From: Acanthornis magna
Lineage: Eukaryota; Chordata; Aves; Passeriformes; Acanthizidae
DNA: 64,000 nt
NCBI GenBank assembly: GCA_036785705.1
Contig: JAWUZG010000158.1
Span: forward strand, 124,001 to 188,000
Reading direction: 5' to 3'
The notes under the pieces were generated by a model, which saw nothing but the letters and a program-made list of their open reading frames with translations, ran no database searches and had not been told where the DNA came from. Below, one piece after another: positions 1 through 12,145 of the stretch (the stretch's first letter is position 1; every line of letters begins with the position of its first letter). A program made the translations under genes and the position numbers.

Positions 1-3000
1 GCTGCTCTTTCCATGTTTGCTCACTCTCAGCCATCATCAAATTTCCTCCCTGGCAGTGTCCAAGGCTAGGCTGGACAGGGCTTGTAGCAACCTGGAACAG
101 GGGAAGGTGTCCCTGACCATGGCAGGGGGTGGAATGAGATAGACTTTAAGGTCCCTTCCAACTCAAACCACTCTAGGATTCTATGAAATTACTGATTCCT
201 CAGTAACGTTTTGTAAACCTGTAATTATGTGACTTAGAAATTAAAACTTGGTCTGGATTTTGGGAAGAGCAGTGACCATAAACAAACACTATAAATAAAT
301 AAATACCATGTCTTCACTTAGACTTCTTAGTTATCAACTCCACTTAACTCTTTACTTTTATTGCTAGTACTGTAAGACTTTTTAAATTATTTATCTTTCT
401 ATATTTTGAATAAATAGTTCAATGGATGAATTTAAGTTTCTATTAAAAAAAAAATCACTCCCCATTTTCTCAAAAGGAGAAAAGCAGTCAGATTAACCCT
501 TACCCAGGTGTATTTTCCTTTAATAAATGCCACCTACCATATTAACTATTGGGCAGTATCATTAAATGATTAATGATACTAAATTTAACCTTATACCAAG
601 ACGTTAAATAAAAAAAAAGGGGGGGGGTAATTAAAAAAAATCCTAAAACAACCACAGCTTTTAAGAGTTTTTCAATTTCCTTGCTTAAGAAGAAACTCTG
701 TCATAATAGATACATTTGAGGATATTCTTGTAAGACTTTAGTTATAAAGTATTATTACTATTCACTTTAATTCCTTAACTACAAAACTCTTCTTAGAAGG
801 TTAAATGTCTTCAAATTATTAGTCATCAAGGACTAAAAGTTAAACTGGAAAACTAATATGAGGAAGATGTAGATAAAGCTAAAGTAATTGCTTTTATGCT
901 GATATCTCCTGGATTAATACAAACAGATCACCAATGATCAAACCCAACCTCTGACGTACTGCCTTTCATCTTATGCATTCATTACATTCTAGCATTTTAA
1001 AATAGCCAACAACAGACAAATTAAAAAAAAATATGTAATTTTGTTCTTTAATATCTAAATTTAAACTGGTTTTAAATCTTTGCTAAGTTCCTGGAGCTAG
1101 TCCCAGCTTCAAGGGAAAATTCACAGATCCAACAGCAAGCAGCTCACGTGATTCCTATTTAGAAGGTTGCCTGGGACAAAGCTATCTGGATCCATCTTCG
1201 AAAGATAAAGTATGTTTTCAGCTTGAATTAACACAAGATAAAATCATAAAGGACAATGGAAAGCTTGCAGTTTTCACAAAGTTTGCAGCCAAGGTATGGA
1301 GGCACAGTTAGCACCTGGAATCAGGTACTGCACTGGCAGAAGTGATGATAACCAGGTGATGCACCCAAGGAAACCAACCAAGAAACAGCTTTGGTGCACC
1401 AGTCTCCCAAGCAATGAGCTGGAAACATGAAAAGGGAGAAAATAAATTGCTGTTACCAAATGCTCCTTGTCCTTATGAGCTTTGCCAGCTGCTTTAGCTG
1501 CATAAAAGGCCCCACAGCACTTGCCCAGGGGTGAAACACTGAAACCTGTCAGACCTTGCTGCCCAGGACTGGCATTCTTGTTTCGCATTTTCTCCTCACA
1601 TACATAAATACTACATACCTCTAAAGTAACAGTTTTGTATATTTCTGAAGACCCTTACCTGACACATTTTTACATTAAAACTTAGGGAAAAGGGATCAAA
1701 TTAATTTATCTGCTCTCACAACCTTCTTAAATTAACACTTTACAGCAAAACAGCACTTGCCTTCATAAACTTGTCACCCATGAAGTTTGAAAAATTGAGC
1801 AAGAAGAAACACAACAAAGGGAGCAAACAGAGAGGACAGAAGACAGCACAGAACTGCATGAACTGAGGAACTGGACATGGAATTGTCAGCACCTCTGAAT
1901 GTATCCAATTTATCCATCCCCTACCCACATGTTTGCAGCTGCTGAGCCCCTAAGGCAGCACACACAGCATTTTGTGCTGGTTTATCTGAACACCTGATCC
2001 AGCCACAGGCAGCACAGGCTGAGCTGGTGATTCCATGAGTCTGTTCCTTCTCCCTTCACTGCTCAGAGTTCTCCCAGCTTGCCCCTGCCGTGCCCACAAG
2101 ACCCAGGAACCTGTGGCAGATAAACCCACACGGCCAGGCAGGAGCCAAGGCACACAACCTGAGCACCAGCCAACAGCCACCACAACCACACCCATCTGCT
2201 CCTCACTAGGGATGACCATTTACATTTCTAATAGTGATTAACTTCATACTTTTAAACCCAGATCATTTGCAAATATATAAACCAGACTGAAATTCGTAAG
2301 TTCAACGGGTGGACCAGCTGACTCAGTTCACTCTCAGAAAGCCCATCTTGCACCCCATTGGTGTACAAGCTTTATCCTCAGCATTTGCATTTCAGTGTTT
2401 GCTCACGTATGTTACCATAGAACTTCTCATCAGTAAAAAGGAAATGACTTACACAGTCTGAAACTGGCTCTAACCTCAGTGCCTACCTCCTTCCAAAAGT
2501 TCAGAATGCTGACATGCAGGAAATACATTATTTTACATAACACTAGAAAAAGACAGCAAGTGGAAAAGTACTGCAAGCAAACTACCCACAGTCCAGTCAT
2601 CACCTTACAGATCGAAATTCTTCAAAGGAGTAACTGAGGGGGAACCACCTCCATTCAAAAGGCCAAACCTCATGGTAAGGCCTGAGCAGGGAAACAGGAA
2701 GACCCTTCCTGCCAACACAGAACTGCTTTCCAGTAGCAGATGTATTTTGTGTACACTTTTTGTTTCTCTTCATCCAACACTCAGCTGGCCTCTTCAGCTG
2801 CTGCTAGGACACCAAACACCACCTACTCTTGCAAGGGTAGGAAATTTCCTACCAAATTCATACTCAGATTTTAAATGAGCACTCAAGTGATCCATTATCT
2901 TAGGAGACCTGGGCATTCTGAGAAAGGCAAGCAACTTTGTAGTCTTCAGAGATGATCTAATATAAAACTATACCGTCTATAGGCATTTGTCTGGATTTAA

Positions 3001-4490
3001 AAGAAAAATAGTACAGCAGACTTTGGATAAAGCAATATAGAATTTTCACAGGGCCTTTTCATGTCTAGGGTGTTATTTTTCTTTTGCAACTAAGCACTTT
3101 TATCTTTGCTGCCTGGCAGGAATCTGCTGGCATGACCAAGACAACATCTTCCAGTTTCAACACTTGCAGGAAATATCCTCTCTAGAAAAGGGAGAGAGGA
3201 GATATACCCAGTTAATCCCATCAGAATGCACACAACAGTGCTGGTCTTGACCAAGAGACAAGTTATACAGACAATACCCTGTGAAGCCATCCCATAGGTA
3301 CTAAAAATATTATTATGGCATTCCAAACTGAGCTATGCACATTAAACCCTGCTTCAAAGAAGTGATTCAGTAAAAAGAGGTGGGTGGTTCTATGGAATTA
3401 AAAGTTCAATATCAAGAATAGCTGCAGTAATATCAAATCTAATGATGCATGAAATTGCATGTAACTTCATAGTACAGAATGAAGAAGCATAAGAGAACTC
3501 AGAAAAACAGTAAGAGTGAAAAGGTTCACACAAATAACAGATCACTTCTGCAGAAAAATAAAACATTCCAGAAATAGCAATCCAAGGACTCTTTCACGGG
3601 GAGGGGCATAGGTGACTCAAAATAACTTTTTTGAATTATGAAATGAAGATTTCTTTTGTCTTACAAATCCCTTCTCTGCCCTCCAAGCAGAGTTGCAAAG
3701 TAAAAGCAAGGTCACCTGCACTCATCTGCTATCCAAGTCCACCCACAGATGACTGGGTATATTCAGAACCAGAGATCTCACGTTTATGTTTTTGAGTTAC
3801 ACTGAAGTTTAACACCAGATGTTTCATTTAGAGATATCCAAGGAATGCTCTTCATCTCCCCTGCAGTTCTGTATGAGCTGGCCCTGGAAACCTTCACACA
3901 CAGATAAGATGCTCAATTATACCCTTACACTGTTCCTTCAACTCTCTCCATATTCCACTGATACAGGCAGTGTCTGAGTATGAAGCCCCCCAAGAGACTG
4001 AACACAGAAACCCTACACTGTATCAAGATTACATAACCCCAAACCCCATAAAGTAATCCCTGCATTAGAAAACAGCCAATAAAGTACCCCACATTAGTGG
4101 TTTCTACTGTATTTTCAATTTCAGAACTGTATTTTACCCGAGTACATCAAAACTTGCACTGCTCAAAATTAAAACCCTGGCACTAAGAAGACTATTACTG
4201 ACATCTCAGACATTCCAATTTTCCTTATGTTTAACTTCCCTGAAACACCATTTCAGGTCAGCTCTTTAACATGGTAAACCCTCTCTCCCCTCCACCCCTC
4301 TGTAGTGTGAGCTACCTACCACTTCCGTGGTTTTCTTTAGGTATTCTCAATAACAATTATTGAGTTATCAGTGTTATCAACATATACCATTCTATATCTG
4401 TAAAGCTGATTTATAAGGACTCTACAAGATATCCACTGCCTTTGACACTCTGGACAGTTTGCTGGAAAAACACATGAACGGGTACAGCAC
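1..4490 (-). other. HDAC11 intron 3 (partial)
   Basis: No HDAC11 exon or other gene was recognised here. The stretch holds a CR1 tail at about 50-187, an A-tract/G-tract at 609-627, an AATAAATA microsatellite near 291-304, and otherwise AT-rich unique-looking sequence. Short open frames (for example minus 1274-1588 and minus 3090-3326) match nothing I know and lack convincing exon boundaries. Confidence 0.7.
50..187 (+). mobile_element. CR1 LINE 3' fragment
   Basis: The sequence follows the avian CR1 tail: ccaaggctaggctggacagg, then aaggtgtccctgaccatggc, then aaggtcccttccaact, ending in gattctatga, the characteristic octamer-like terminus. It is truncated at the 5' side, as most CR1 copies are. 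Confidence 0.9.
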
Positions 4491-4591
4491 CTTTAATTTA
4501 TTAAGGTAGCGCCTTGTGTGAACAACCAAGAGATCTTCATCAGTCGCCTCCCGTGCCTGCACAATCAAGTCATCTGCAATTAGTTTTTCTT
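4491..4591 (-). CDS. HDAC11: HDAC11 coding exon 3
   Basis: This 101-nt exon encodes residues 51-84, with AREATDEDLLVVHTRRYLN, close to the human AREASEEDLLVVHTRRYLN as I recall it. The acceptor is gttgcag|AAG, completing the split GAA codon, and the donor is AAG|gtgctg, a weaker but valid GT site ending in phase 0. The next expected exon (human WSFAV...) was looked for to the left and not found, so it should lie outside the window. Confidence 0.94.
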
Positions 4592-7500
4592 CTGCAACAG
4601 GAGAGAAATAACAATTGGCATTGTACACCACGGCTTAACTCCCCATGCCCCCCCGCCAAACACACTGCTCTGACCTCGGTGCGATAACTTCCTCTGTCAC
4701 GTTTATTGCTCAAACAGCTTTGGGTTACTCAGTGTTCGCAAGTTTTCCAACACAGGTAATGTGAATTGGAGAAATACTGTGTACAGAAAGTTTTCGGAGT
4801 GTGCTAAGATCAGGGTAAGTTGTTTAAACTGAAAGGACAGACAAGTAATGACAGAGGATGAACACACACTGGAATCACACAACTTCTCACAGTTTTGGGC
4901 TTGGTATACTGGGGAAATCCTGGTGCTTGTACCGTCAAATATTCACCATTATTTTACCATGCTTTAAGAAATCCCACAGTTTGTACTAGGATTTAATCCC
5001 CTAAATCACAGACGAATAAAATAATAAATCAAAATTCAAAACAAAGTAATGGCCTAGATGCTCATGGAAGCAAACAAGCTTAATTAGGATATTTCTGTCA
5101 CCCCCTACCTCAATTTAATTTCAAGAAAAAACAATGAGCAGCTATTAATTCTTTCCCTCAGAGACCAAAAGATTATTTAAAAACTTAGTTTTATAAGAGC
5201 AAGTTACTCCAAGAGATCAGAATGAGTGCATATGATCATTACAAATAACAATTATAAGGAATCCTGCTGATCTTCCCAGGCAAATGTTGATATTTAATTG
5301 CTGCACAGCTGCAGCCTTCTAAGCCTGTATCTCTTCTTTAATTTTATACTTGGTGAATAAAGAAAACAGCTCAGAAATGTGCGAGATTTTGCTCTGAAGT
5401 GTTACACAAGAACAGCACCTGCAACAACATTTGTTTTGGCAAGGTTCTGTTTCTCCTGACTGAGGCTTGAGGAACATTTCATTCATGCACTGGTGTCAGA
5501 CAGAGCCAAACTGCTGCCAGCTTCCTTCTCCAGGAGGAAGGGGCACTGGAAAGATGTTCACTGATGACTTGCTCAGTGATAAGGCACAGGGGAGGTCACC
5601 TGTGGCCAGGAATGGCTACAGAGCCAGAGCAAACCAAGTGCTCTGAGGTATCCTCGGGCTTCTTCCTCCTTTCAAAGCAAGGACAGGAAAACAGTTGGGA
5701 AGACTAATTTTCTATGAAAACCCAAGACACTTCAGAGTGGATATGTCACACAGAAAAGAGCTGGAGGAAAAGACTTTACACAGAAGAAACAGAAAGGCAA
5801 AGGTTCTGATTAATTAAGAAAATGTCATGGAACCCAAGACTAACCTATTTAAGGTTGTTAGAGGAAAAAGTCACAATTCAGTCACTAAGCTGTAAGAGTG
5901 TTAGAATTATCTGACCTCAGTTAAAATACAAGGGAGCCTGCAGAAGGGCAATCCTGAACTGCAAAGGATCATCGGCTGGAGTAGCTAGGACCACATAAAG
6001 GGAAGAGGCCTGGCCTTGGAACAACCAACAGCCTTTGTCTTGGCAAGAGAAAAAGCCTTTTTTTTGTGTTTTACCCTCGATGAGCAAGCTTGTGCTTTAA
6101 ATGAAGAGATGCCAAGACTGCACAGGCCCTGCTCCTGCCCTTGGTTTTCACATTTGTCTTTCCCTAATGCTTTTCTACCTGAATCCTTCAACTGGTTTAA
6201 ACAGCAATAATGAGAAGCATCATAAAAAGCTCTTCCTATACCAGAGGGGCCTCAAAACGCTTTCCAAACATGATCAGAGCAATAGGATGAGGTTGCTAAA
6301 GAACAGACTAAAGTGCTAAAGCTGCACTTCTCTCTCAGCCTGAGAAGCCCTGTGTGCAGCCCAAGTTGAGTAACTAAATTATACCTGCAGCAAACCATCA
6401 TTAACACCTGGAGTTTCACCAGCCACAGGAATGTCCCAGTTCCTGCTGCACCAGGTGTAAAGTCAGGGAAGCACAAGGCTATAGGAAGCCACCCACTGTG
6501 ATTCAGGTCTGGTAGGCCCAACTGTTTGTAAGCTTGCAGCTGACACATGAAGGATTTTCCTTTCACTGCTATAAAAGTGAACTCTGTGTTCTGTTTTAGA
6601 GCCAGGCTTGATCCTCAAAAGTAAGGACAGACTAGAACTGCAAACAGCAGCTGGCCTCAAGAGGGAACTTTACAGAAATAGTTCTCATATATTCATCTAG
6701 ACTGAAAGAAAGAGCTTTGAATCCTTACAAACCTCTTGAGTATCTAAAAACTGCAGGCGAAGCTATGTCCACAAGGTTCCAGCATTCTGCACCTATCTCA
6801 GGCTGGGCTGAAAGCCAAGATCCTGCTGCTCACCTCAGAGGTGGAAGCAATTCTCATATATCCCCCATGAACGTTTCTTGTAAAGGCTAAGCCATGAAAT
6901 TCTACCCCCTTCAAGAGCAGAAGGCATACTCACGCCTGCATTTCAATTGTAAAGACCAGGACTATTCTAAGAGGGTCTAAGATACAGCTGTGTTCTCATT
7001 TCTCTTTCCTCCTTTTCACTCACACTCTTGTAAAGCTTTGGGCCAGGCTGAAATGAACCAAACTAGTAACTCTGACTAGTATTATTCATGCCTCTAGGGA
7101 GAGCAAATCATTTAATGAGCTTCAATTTTCAATCACATTTCACATGTTTCACTTTGCACAGACACCACAACTGAGCTGAAACTAAAACTGTGGGTTTCTT
7201 CAATGGAGGAGGATAGAAAATACATTTTCTAAGCACTGTAAAACAAGCCTTTGTATTAAAAAGCCATGGTGTAGGATGTTTGCTCTCATGTAACAAATCC
7301 ATCTTTTAAAAACTTCACTGACAATATCTTCAACACTGACATGCAACCCACCTCAGAAATCCTACAGTCAATTCAACTTGCTAAGACTTAAAACTGCAAA
7401 TATGCAAAAATACTAAAGCATTTCAAATATGATTAAAAAATGTAGCTTAAATCTACACAATGATCAATGAAGATGTACAGTCACTATTATATTAATTGTT

Positions 7501-9152
7501 AACATAAGTCTGCACTAACCACGTAATTTTCTTTAGGTTTTGTACAAATGTTGGTCTAAGAGGCATCTTCTGTTGTTTTACCTTTCAAGAAGTTGATGAC
7601 TTTTCCCCACTTCCCCGCATCAAAGGGATGCAGTTTCTCAAGTCCCATGAAGGTGATGTTGTAGTCTGGGGAATACACGATGGGCCAACATCCCGACGGA
7701 GGGTCCTCGTACAGCTCTGTCCTGTGAGGCCTTGGCGAGCAAACACACACCAGTCACCACTTCAGCAACCACTTACCAGGGACAATGCTTTACGCTGAGG
7801 CCAGAATTACAAGTTAGTCCTTACTAATACCAACTTTATAATTATTGAAGATGGTATTTCCAATAGAAAAGTGGAAACATTTGATTCCCTCCCCTTGTCT
7901 TTCAAAGTGCACCAGTCAGCACCTCTACCTTCAAAGGTGCATCCAGTTTGCAGACAACATAACCTTCAATATCTGCACTACTAGACTCCTATTTTAAAGT
8001 CTGTATCAAAACACAAACCACAATGCTTCTAACAACACAAGCTTGGAAAGATTTCTAGGATCCTTTCTTAGAAAGCAACAAACTATTTTGTGACCAGCTG
8101 AGCAAACTAATGAGGCTCGAGTTTTTATTTGCATAGCATAGAGCCAAAGGACAGGCTCTTAACTCCAGATGTCACACCTGAAATCCTTACCTGATACTTT
8201 CCTTCGACCCCCCTTCAAATTATTTTATTTTCCTAAAACCAGGAGAAACAGCAGAGCCAACTCACAGCCAACCTTCACAAGCCATCCACAAACCTGGCAA
8301 TGCTGTGCTCTGTGTTTACAAACACAAACACCAATTGTTTGTGGACACCTGTGTGCACGCGTGGGTCAGCAGGCCAAGCCAAGGCTGAGAGGGGATTCTG
8401 TGTTCACACTCAGCCTATTCTACCACCTGCGTGCTCCCTTCTGAGCCCCATACTCTGCATCACTGAATCATGCCAAGACCTCTCTTGCTTCCCGAAATTT
8501 AAAGTTTGGAAAAGGCTTTGCAACAGACTGTGCAAGACACAAGAGTCTTTTGTCAGGTGAACAATACAAACAGAAAACCCCTTATTTCCAGTCTAAACAT
8601 GCTCAAAAACACCCTTGTAAAACCCAGCTAGAAGCAAACCAAACGAAACACGAGGACAATGGAGGTTTTTCACCAGAGCCCGGGGCCCGCTGCCCACACA
8701 CCACCCCCAGACCAAGCCAGGGCTCCCCAGCCCTTCCCTGGGCCGTCCCCGCAGTACAAGGTGGGTGTGGGGAAGGTGCTGTGACACCCCCGGCCCCGAC
8801 AGCAGGGCCTGGGGCCTCGGCCCTGCGGGGACTGCAAGACAGAGTCATTTCCCCAGGGCCCGGGTGCTCCCGGCAGGACATCGCGTTCCCAGTGGGACAT
8901 GCCGTTCCAAGCGGGACACCCCGTGCCCAGCGGGGCTCCTCCCGCCGGGGCGGGGCTGGGCCGGGCCGGGCCGGGCCGCCGGTGTCAGGCCGGGCCCGCG
9001 GGGGCTCGGGGGGCTGCCGCAGCCCCAGCCCGGCTCTGCGGCTCCGCGGGCCCCGAGGCCGGGCCGGGCCCTCCCGCCACCCGCAGAGCCACCGCCTGTC
9101 CCCGGGGCCGCTCCCCGTGCCCCCTTCCCAGCCCCCGTGCCCGTACTCACAT
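4491..9152 (-). CDS. HDAC11: HDAC11, histone deacetylase 11, 5' part (exons 1-3; rest off the left edge)
   Basis: HDAC11 is the sole class IV zinc-dependent deacetylase; the family is known mainly for removing long-chain fatty-acyl groups from lysine. Joining minus-strand segments 9152-9151, 7730-7582 and 4591-4491 gives one 84-residue frame. It carries the family's N-terminal features: WPIVYSP, NITFMGLEKLHPFDAGKW and, in exon 3, EDLLVVHTRRYLN. Residue count to the exon 2/3 junction (50 complete codons) equals my recollection of the human protein, which is 347 aa in total. The catalytic histidines and zinc ligands are encoded by later exons outside the window, so activity cannot be judged here. 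All junctions keep phase: AT|G, AAAG|gtaaaa to gttgcag|AAG, and AAG|gtgctg. The gene is head-to-head with NUP210 across about 31.8 kb. Splice sites and frame are seen directly; identity rests on recalled family similarity. Confidence 0.95.
4592..7581 (-). other. HDAC11 intron 2
   Basis: This 2990-bp intron begins (minus strand) with gtaaaa at 7581 and ends with a gttgcag acceptor at 4592. No repeats of note or internal exons were recognised. Short open frames around 5985-6660 on both strands look like chance. Confidence 0.75.
7582..7730 (-). CDS. HDAC11: HDAC11 coding exon 2
   Basis: This 149-nt exon encodes residues 1 (last base) to 50 plus one base of codon 51. It contains WPIVYSP, NITFMGLEKLHPFDAGKW and GKVINFLK, the start of the deacetylase fold. 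The acceptor reads cgccaag|G and the donor AAAG|gtaaaa. The open frame visible upstream (MCVCSP) is intron read-through. The segment between PHRTELYE and CWPIV is less conserved, as expected at this terminus. Confidence 0.95.
7731..9150 (-). other. HDAC11 intron 1
   Basis: This 1420-bp intron begins with gtgagt (9150) and ends cgccaag at 7731. Its first 400 bp are CpG island; the remainder is ordinary AT-richer sequence with no recognised element. Confidence 0.75.
8873..8940. repeat. Short GC-rich tandem repeat, unit about 20 bp, in HDAC11 intron 1
   Basis: Three to four imperfect units share the pattern GGACA-xx-CCGTKCC-xAGCG, starting near 8876, 8896 and 8917, and fade into GC-rich sequence. 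It lies in the CpG island just inside HDAC11 intron 1. Units are diverged, and repeat number may vary between individuals. Confidence 0.6.
9151..9152 (-). CDS. HDAC11: HDAC11 exon 1: last two bases, AT of a split start codon
   Basis: Reading the minus strand, the CpG island contains a strong donor (gtgagt, 9150-9145) directly after the bases AT. The next exon begins with G at 7730, so the initiator ATG is assembled by splicing and the protein starts M-P-H-R-T-E-L-Y. No in-frame ATG lies earlier in exon 2 before WPIVYSP. The 5' untranslated part extends to the right in plus coordinates; the transcription start was not located. The human protein starts M-L-H-T-T-Q-L-Y, as I recall it, which aligns without a gap. 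Confidence 0.8.
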
Positions 9153-10294
9153 CCCCGCCTCCGCCGGGCCGCGCACGGAACGGACGGCCCCGGCTCCGCC
9201 CGGCACGGGGCGGCGCACGGCGGGACGGGCGGGGCCGCGGGCGGGAGCGCGGGCACGGCGCTGCCCCACGGCCGTGCCGAGCGTGGCGAATGCCAGCTTC
9301 CACACGCAATCCAGGGCATCTCCGCCATGGACGGCGTCATGCAGCCTCAGACGCAGAAGGCTTTTGTAATGGCAACCGAGAAGTCGGAGGACAAGCCGCT
9401 GGTCTGATGTTGAGGGAGTTAGGAAAAATCAGCGTCAAGGGCCTCAAGGTGATTCCACACAAACGGTATCTTTGGGTAGGAAAATATGAGCCTCGTTATA
9501 AAATAAAATGAACAATTGACACCAGTAGGTCCTAGTAGGTCAGCAGCAAAACGAGGAAAACAGAGGTGAAGTAGCGATCTTACCTAATAGCAGCAGAACT
9601 GTCGCTGATTTTGACAGGTCAGGATTCACCCAGGGACAAGATCACTAAATTCAGGCACACAAGAAAAATAAGCTAGTCTCAAGTCAAAAGCCAATTTTTA
9701 AGCACAGTTAACTAATTCTGCTTGAATATATACAAAAAGCATTTCTTACACAGTCGTATAGCTAAATCAATAATATCATGAAAAATGGTCCATCAATAGC
9801 AGCAGTATCTATCAACCCTGGCATAAATGCCCAGAAGCACTCTTTTCTCTGGAGGAGTAATGTCTCTTTATGAGAGTCCCTGATAAATCTCTTTCTTCTT
9901 AAAATATGCTGGCTTTGGCTTGGCATTCAGTTTTGATGGATGCCTAGGCTTCACCTTGGTATTTATTTAGCAGCAGGAGACTGTTACACCATGAAAACAT
10001 TCTATCCCTTCGACATTATCTTTTAATTAACATTTCTTTTGTTCTGGCCCTTTATGTGCTCACCTCAGTATTCCTTCAGCATATCTACCTTTTCTTCCTT
10101 GTTCCTGACTACTTAATACTTGGGACTTTAATTAGAGTTTGAGTGTTTGGTTAACAAGCTAGAAACATAACATGTTCTTATTTAATTTTCATTTATATTA
10201 ACTATTAGTTAAATTAAAAATCAACTGCCAGACTAGTTTCCTTGTTTCTTGGATGTCATAAATTGTTTTTTGTATGCACAAAGGGAATGAAAAC

Positions 10295-10490
10295 CATTAA
10301 CAGGCCCTGGCACAGGTTGCCCAGGGAAGCTCTGCCTGCCCCACCCCCGGAAGTGTCCAAGGCCAGGCTGGACAGGGCTTGGAGCAACCTGGTCTAATGG
10401 AAGGTGTCCCTGCCCATGGCTGGAAGGAGATGAGCTTTAAGGTCCCTCCCAGTCCAAACCATTCTGGCTTTCTGTGATTCTGGGATTAAT
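10295..10490 (+). mobile_element. CR1 LINE 3' fragment
   Basis: It shows the CR1 tail: ggcacaggttgcccagggaa, gtccaaggccaggctggaca, gaaggtgtccctgcccatgg and a final ttctgtgattctggg. It is plus-oriented and 5'-truncated, with a short internal deletion relative to the 40045-40492 copy. Confidence 0.9.
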
Positions 10491-10779
10491 CATTTACACC
10501 TGAAGTATGACACCCACACTTCTCCAAGAGGAGAGTTTACTTGATTATTCCTTTTTTCACCACCAAGTGAAATATCTAATTTTCACCACCAATGGAAATA
10601 ACTACTCCTCTGTTCTGTATAGTTGTGACATTTCATTGCTTTCATTTTCCTCCTCTGATACCACCAGCTGGATTCTCATCTGCTGGCTGATTCTCAACAG
10701 CCTCCCCAATAATCCCTTTTCCTTTTTGCATCAGTGGTAGAGATGCTCCCTTGGAAGTCCTCTGAGGAAGTGCTCCTAT

Positions 10780-10832
10780 GGAATCATAGAATCAGGAGGG
10801 TTGGAAAACACCTCTGAGATGATCAAAAGAGC
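10780..10832 (-). mobile_element. Very short CR1 3'-end fragment, minus orientation
   Basis: The sequence ggaatcatagaatcaggagg followed by gttggaaaacacctctgaga is the reverse complement of a CR1 3' terminus. Only about 50 bp are recognisable. Confidence 0.65.
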
Positions 10833-11633
10833 ATAGAACAAACAGAAACTAGTTACAGACCATGCAGAACCCAGCTTTCTCTACACTTCTTGGAATCCTT
10901 CAAAACTAGGCTCCAAATACACCATAAAAGTGAGAATAGATGAACTACAGCCTAACCTGTGCAGTGTACTGCAACTGATGGCTCTGCTTTCCCAACACAA
11001 AGCAAATGTTTTCTGCTTGGACCATTGTGCTTCTGTAGAGACAAATGCAACTTGGATGGTTTTGACAATACTACAGCTAAGGCTGGGTGCTGTGCTAAGG
11101 GAGTTTATTAATTGCTGCACACCTGAAAGCACAGGCATAGTGTTGTTCTAATAAATATCCAGCAACTATTAACTCTCGAGGTCTGGCCTGTTTAATGTGC
11201 TCTTTGTCATCCAGGAGATCATTCATCTCATGTTGACAATCATGAAAAGGACTGCCTGCCTTCCAGAGAAATGGTTTCTTAAAATGGGACTCCAGTTCAA
11301 AATTGATTCTGATAATGGCCCTGTCCTTCCCAGGAACTCTTTTCAGGCTATTTGTGTGATTGGTCTCCTTAAAGTTCAGGGATCCACTTTTGCAGATCCA
11401 CGTGAAGATGGCTCCCAGAGCCTGAATTGCTGGCAAAACCAACTTTCAGCCAATATTAAACTGAGTCTGACTCCTGTCCCCTATGGAGGGGACTGGCTGG
11501 TTAGGACTGCCAGGAATTGTGCCAGTCAAGTACCTGTTCAAGTAATTTCTTCTTTAGTAGAATGAGGGAATTCAGCAAAGCCCCTTCATCAGCTTCTCAG
11601 CCTCTGTTACAAAAAAAAGTGACTTCTTAGTTT

Positions 11634-12145
11634 CATAGAATCATATAATTATGGAATTGTTAAGGATGGAAAAGACCTGTGAGATCATCAAGACAAATCG
11701 TTCCAGCACCACCACCATGTTCACCAGGAAACCGTGTCCTCGAGTGCTACATCCACACAAGTTCTGCAACACTTCCAGGGGTGGGGACTCCACGACTCCA
11801 TTGGGCAGCTGATTCCAATGTTTGACAACTCTTTCCATGAAGAAATTCTTCCTAATATCCATCCTAAAATTCCCTTTGCACAACTTGAGGCCGTTTCCTC
11901 TTATCCTGCCCTTAGTTCCCTGGGAGCAGAGCCCGACCACCACCCCAACCCACCGCCCCCAGCTGCCCCCTCTCGTCAGGAGTTGTACAGTCAGAAGGTC
12001 ATCCCTGAGCCTCCTTTGCTCCAGGGTGAGCTCCCCCCGCTCCCTCAGCTGCTCCTGGTGCTCCAGACACCTCCCCAACTCTCTTCCCTTCCCTGAACAT
12101 GCTCCAGGTCCTCAAGGTCTCGTCCTGAGGGCTCACTGCAAGAAG
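11634..12145 (-). mobile_element. CR1 LINE 3' portion, minus orientation
   Basis: The left end reads tcatagaatcatataattat, the reverse-complemented CR1 3' terminus, followed by gaaaagacctgtgagatcat and, further on, ccatgaagaaattcttccta and caacttgaggccgtttcctc. The right boundary is approximate. Open frames here (up to 145 codons) are in non-coding 3' UTR-type sequence rather than the reverse-transcriptase region. Confidence 0.88.

Larger units (their letters stand above)
8640..9320. promoter_or_regulatory. CpG-island promoter of HDAC11
   Basis: This is a strongly GC- and CpG-rich stretch, densest at about 8930-9270, with GGGCGGGG-type boxes suitable for SP/KLF factors and runs of GGGCC. It covers HDAC11 exon 1 and the start of intron 1, and no TATA box is apparent. 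Long overlapping open frames here on both strands are expected from GC-rich, stop-poor sequence. The island could also drive divergent plus-strand transcription, but no plus-strand gene was recognised. Confidence 0.8.

Noticed and set aside
1274..1588. 104-codon minus-strand frame, considered as a further HDAC11 exon
   Set aside because: It does not match the expected next HDAC11 segment and has no fitting splice sites.
8550..9407. Long plus-strand open frame (285 codons) and several others across the HDAC11 CpG island
   Set aside because: The region is GC-rich and stop-poor on both strands, the frames are low-complexity, and exon 1 of HDAC11 accounts for the island. No domain was recognised.
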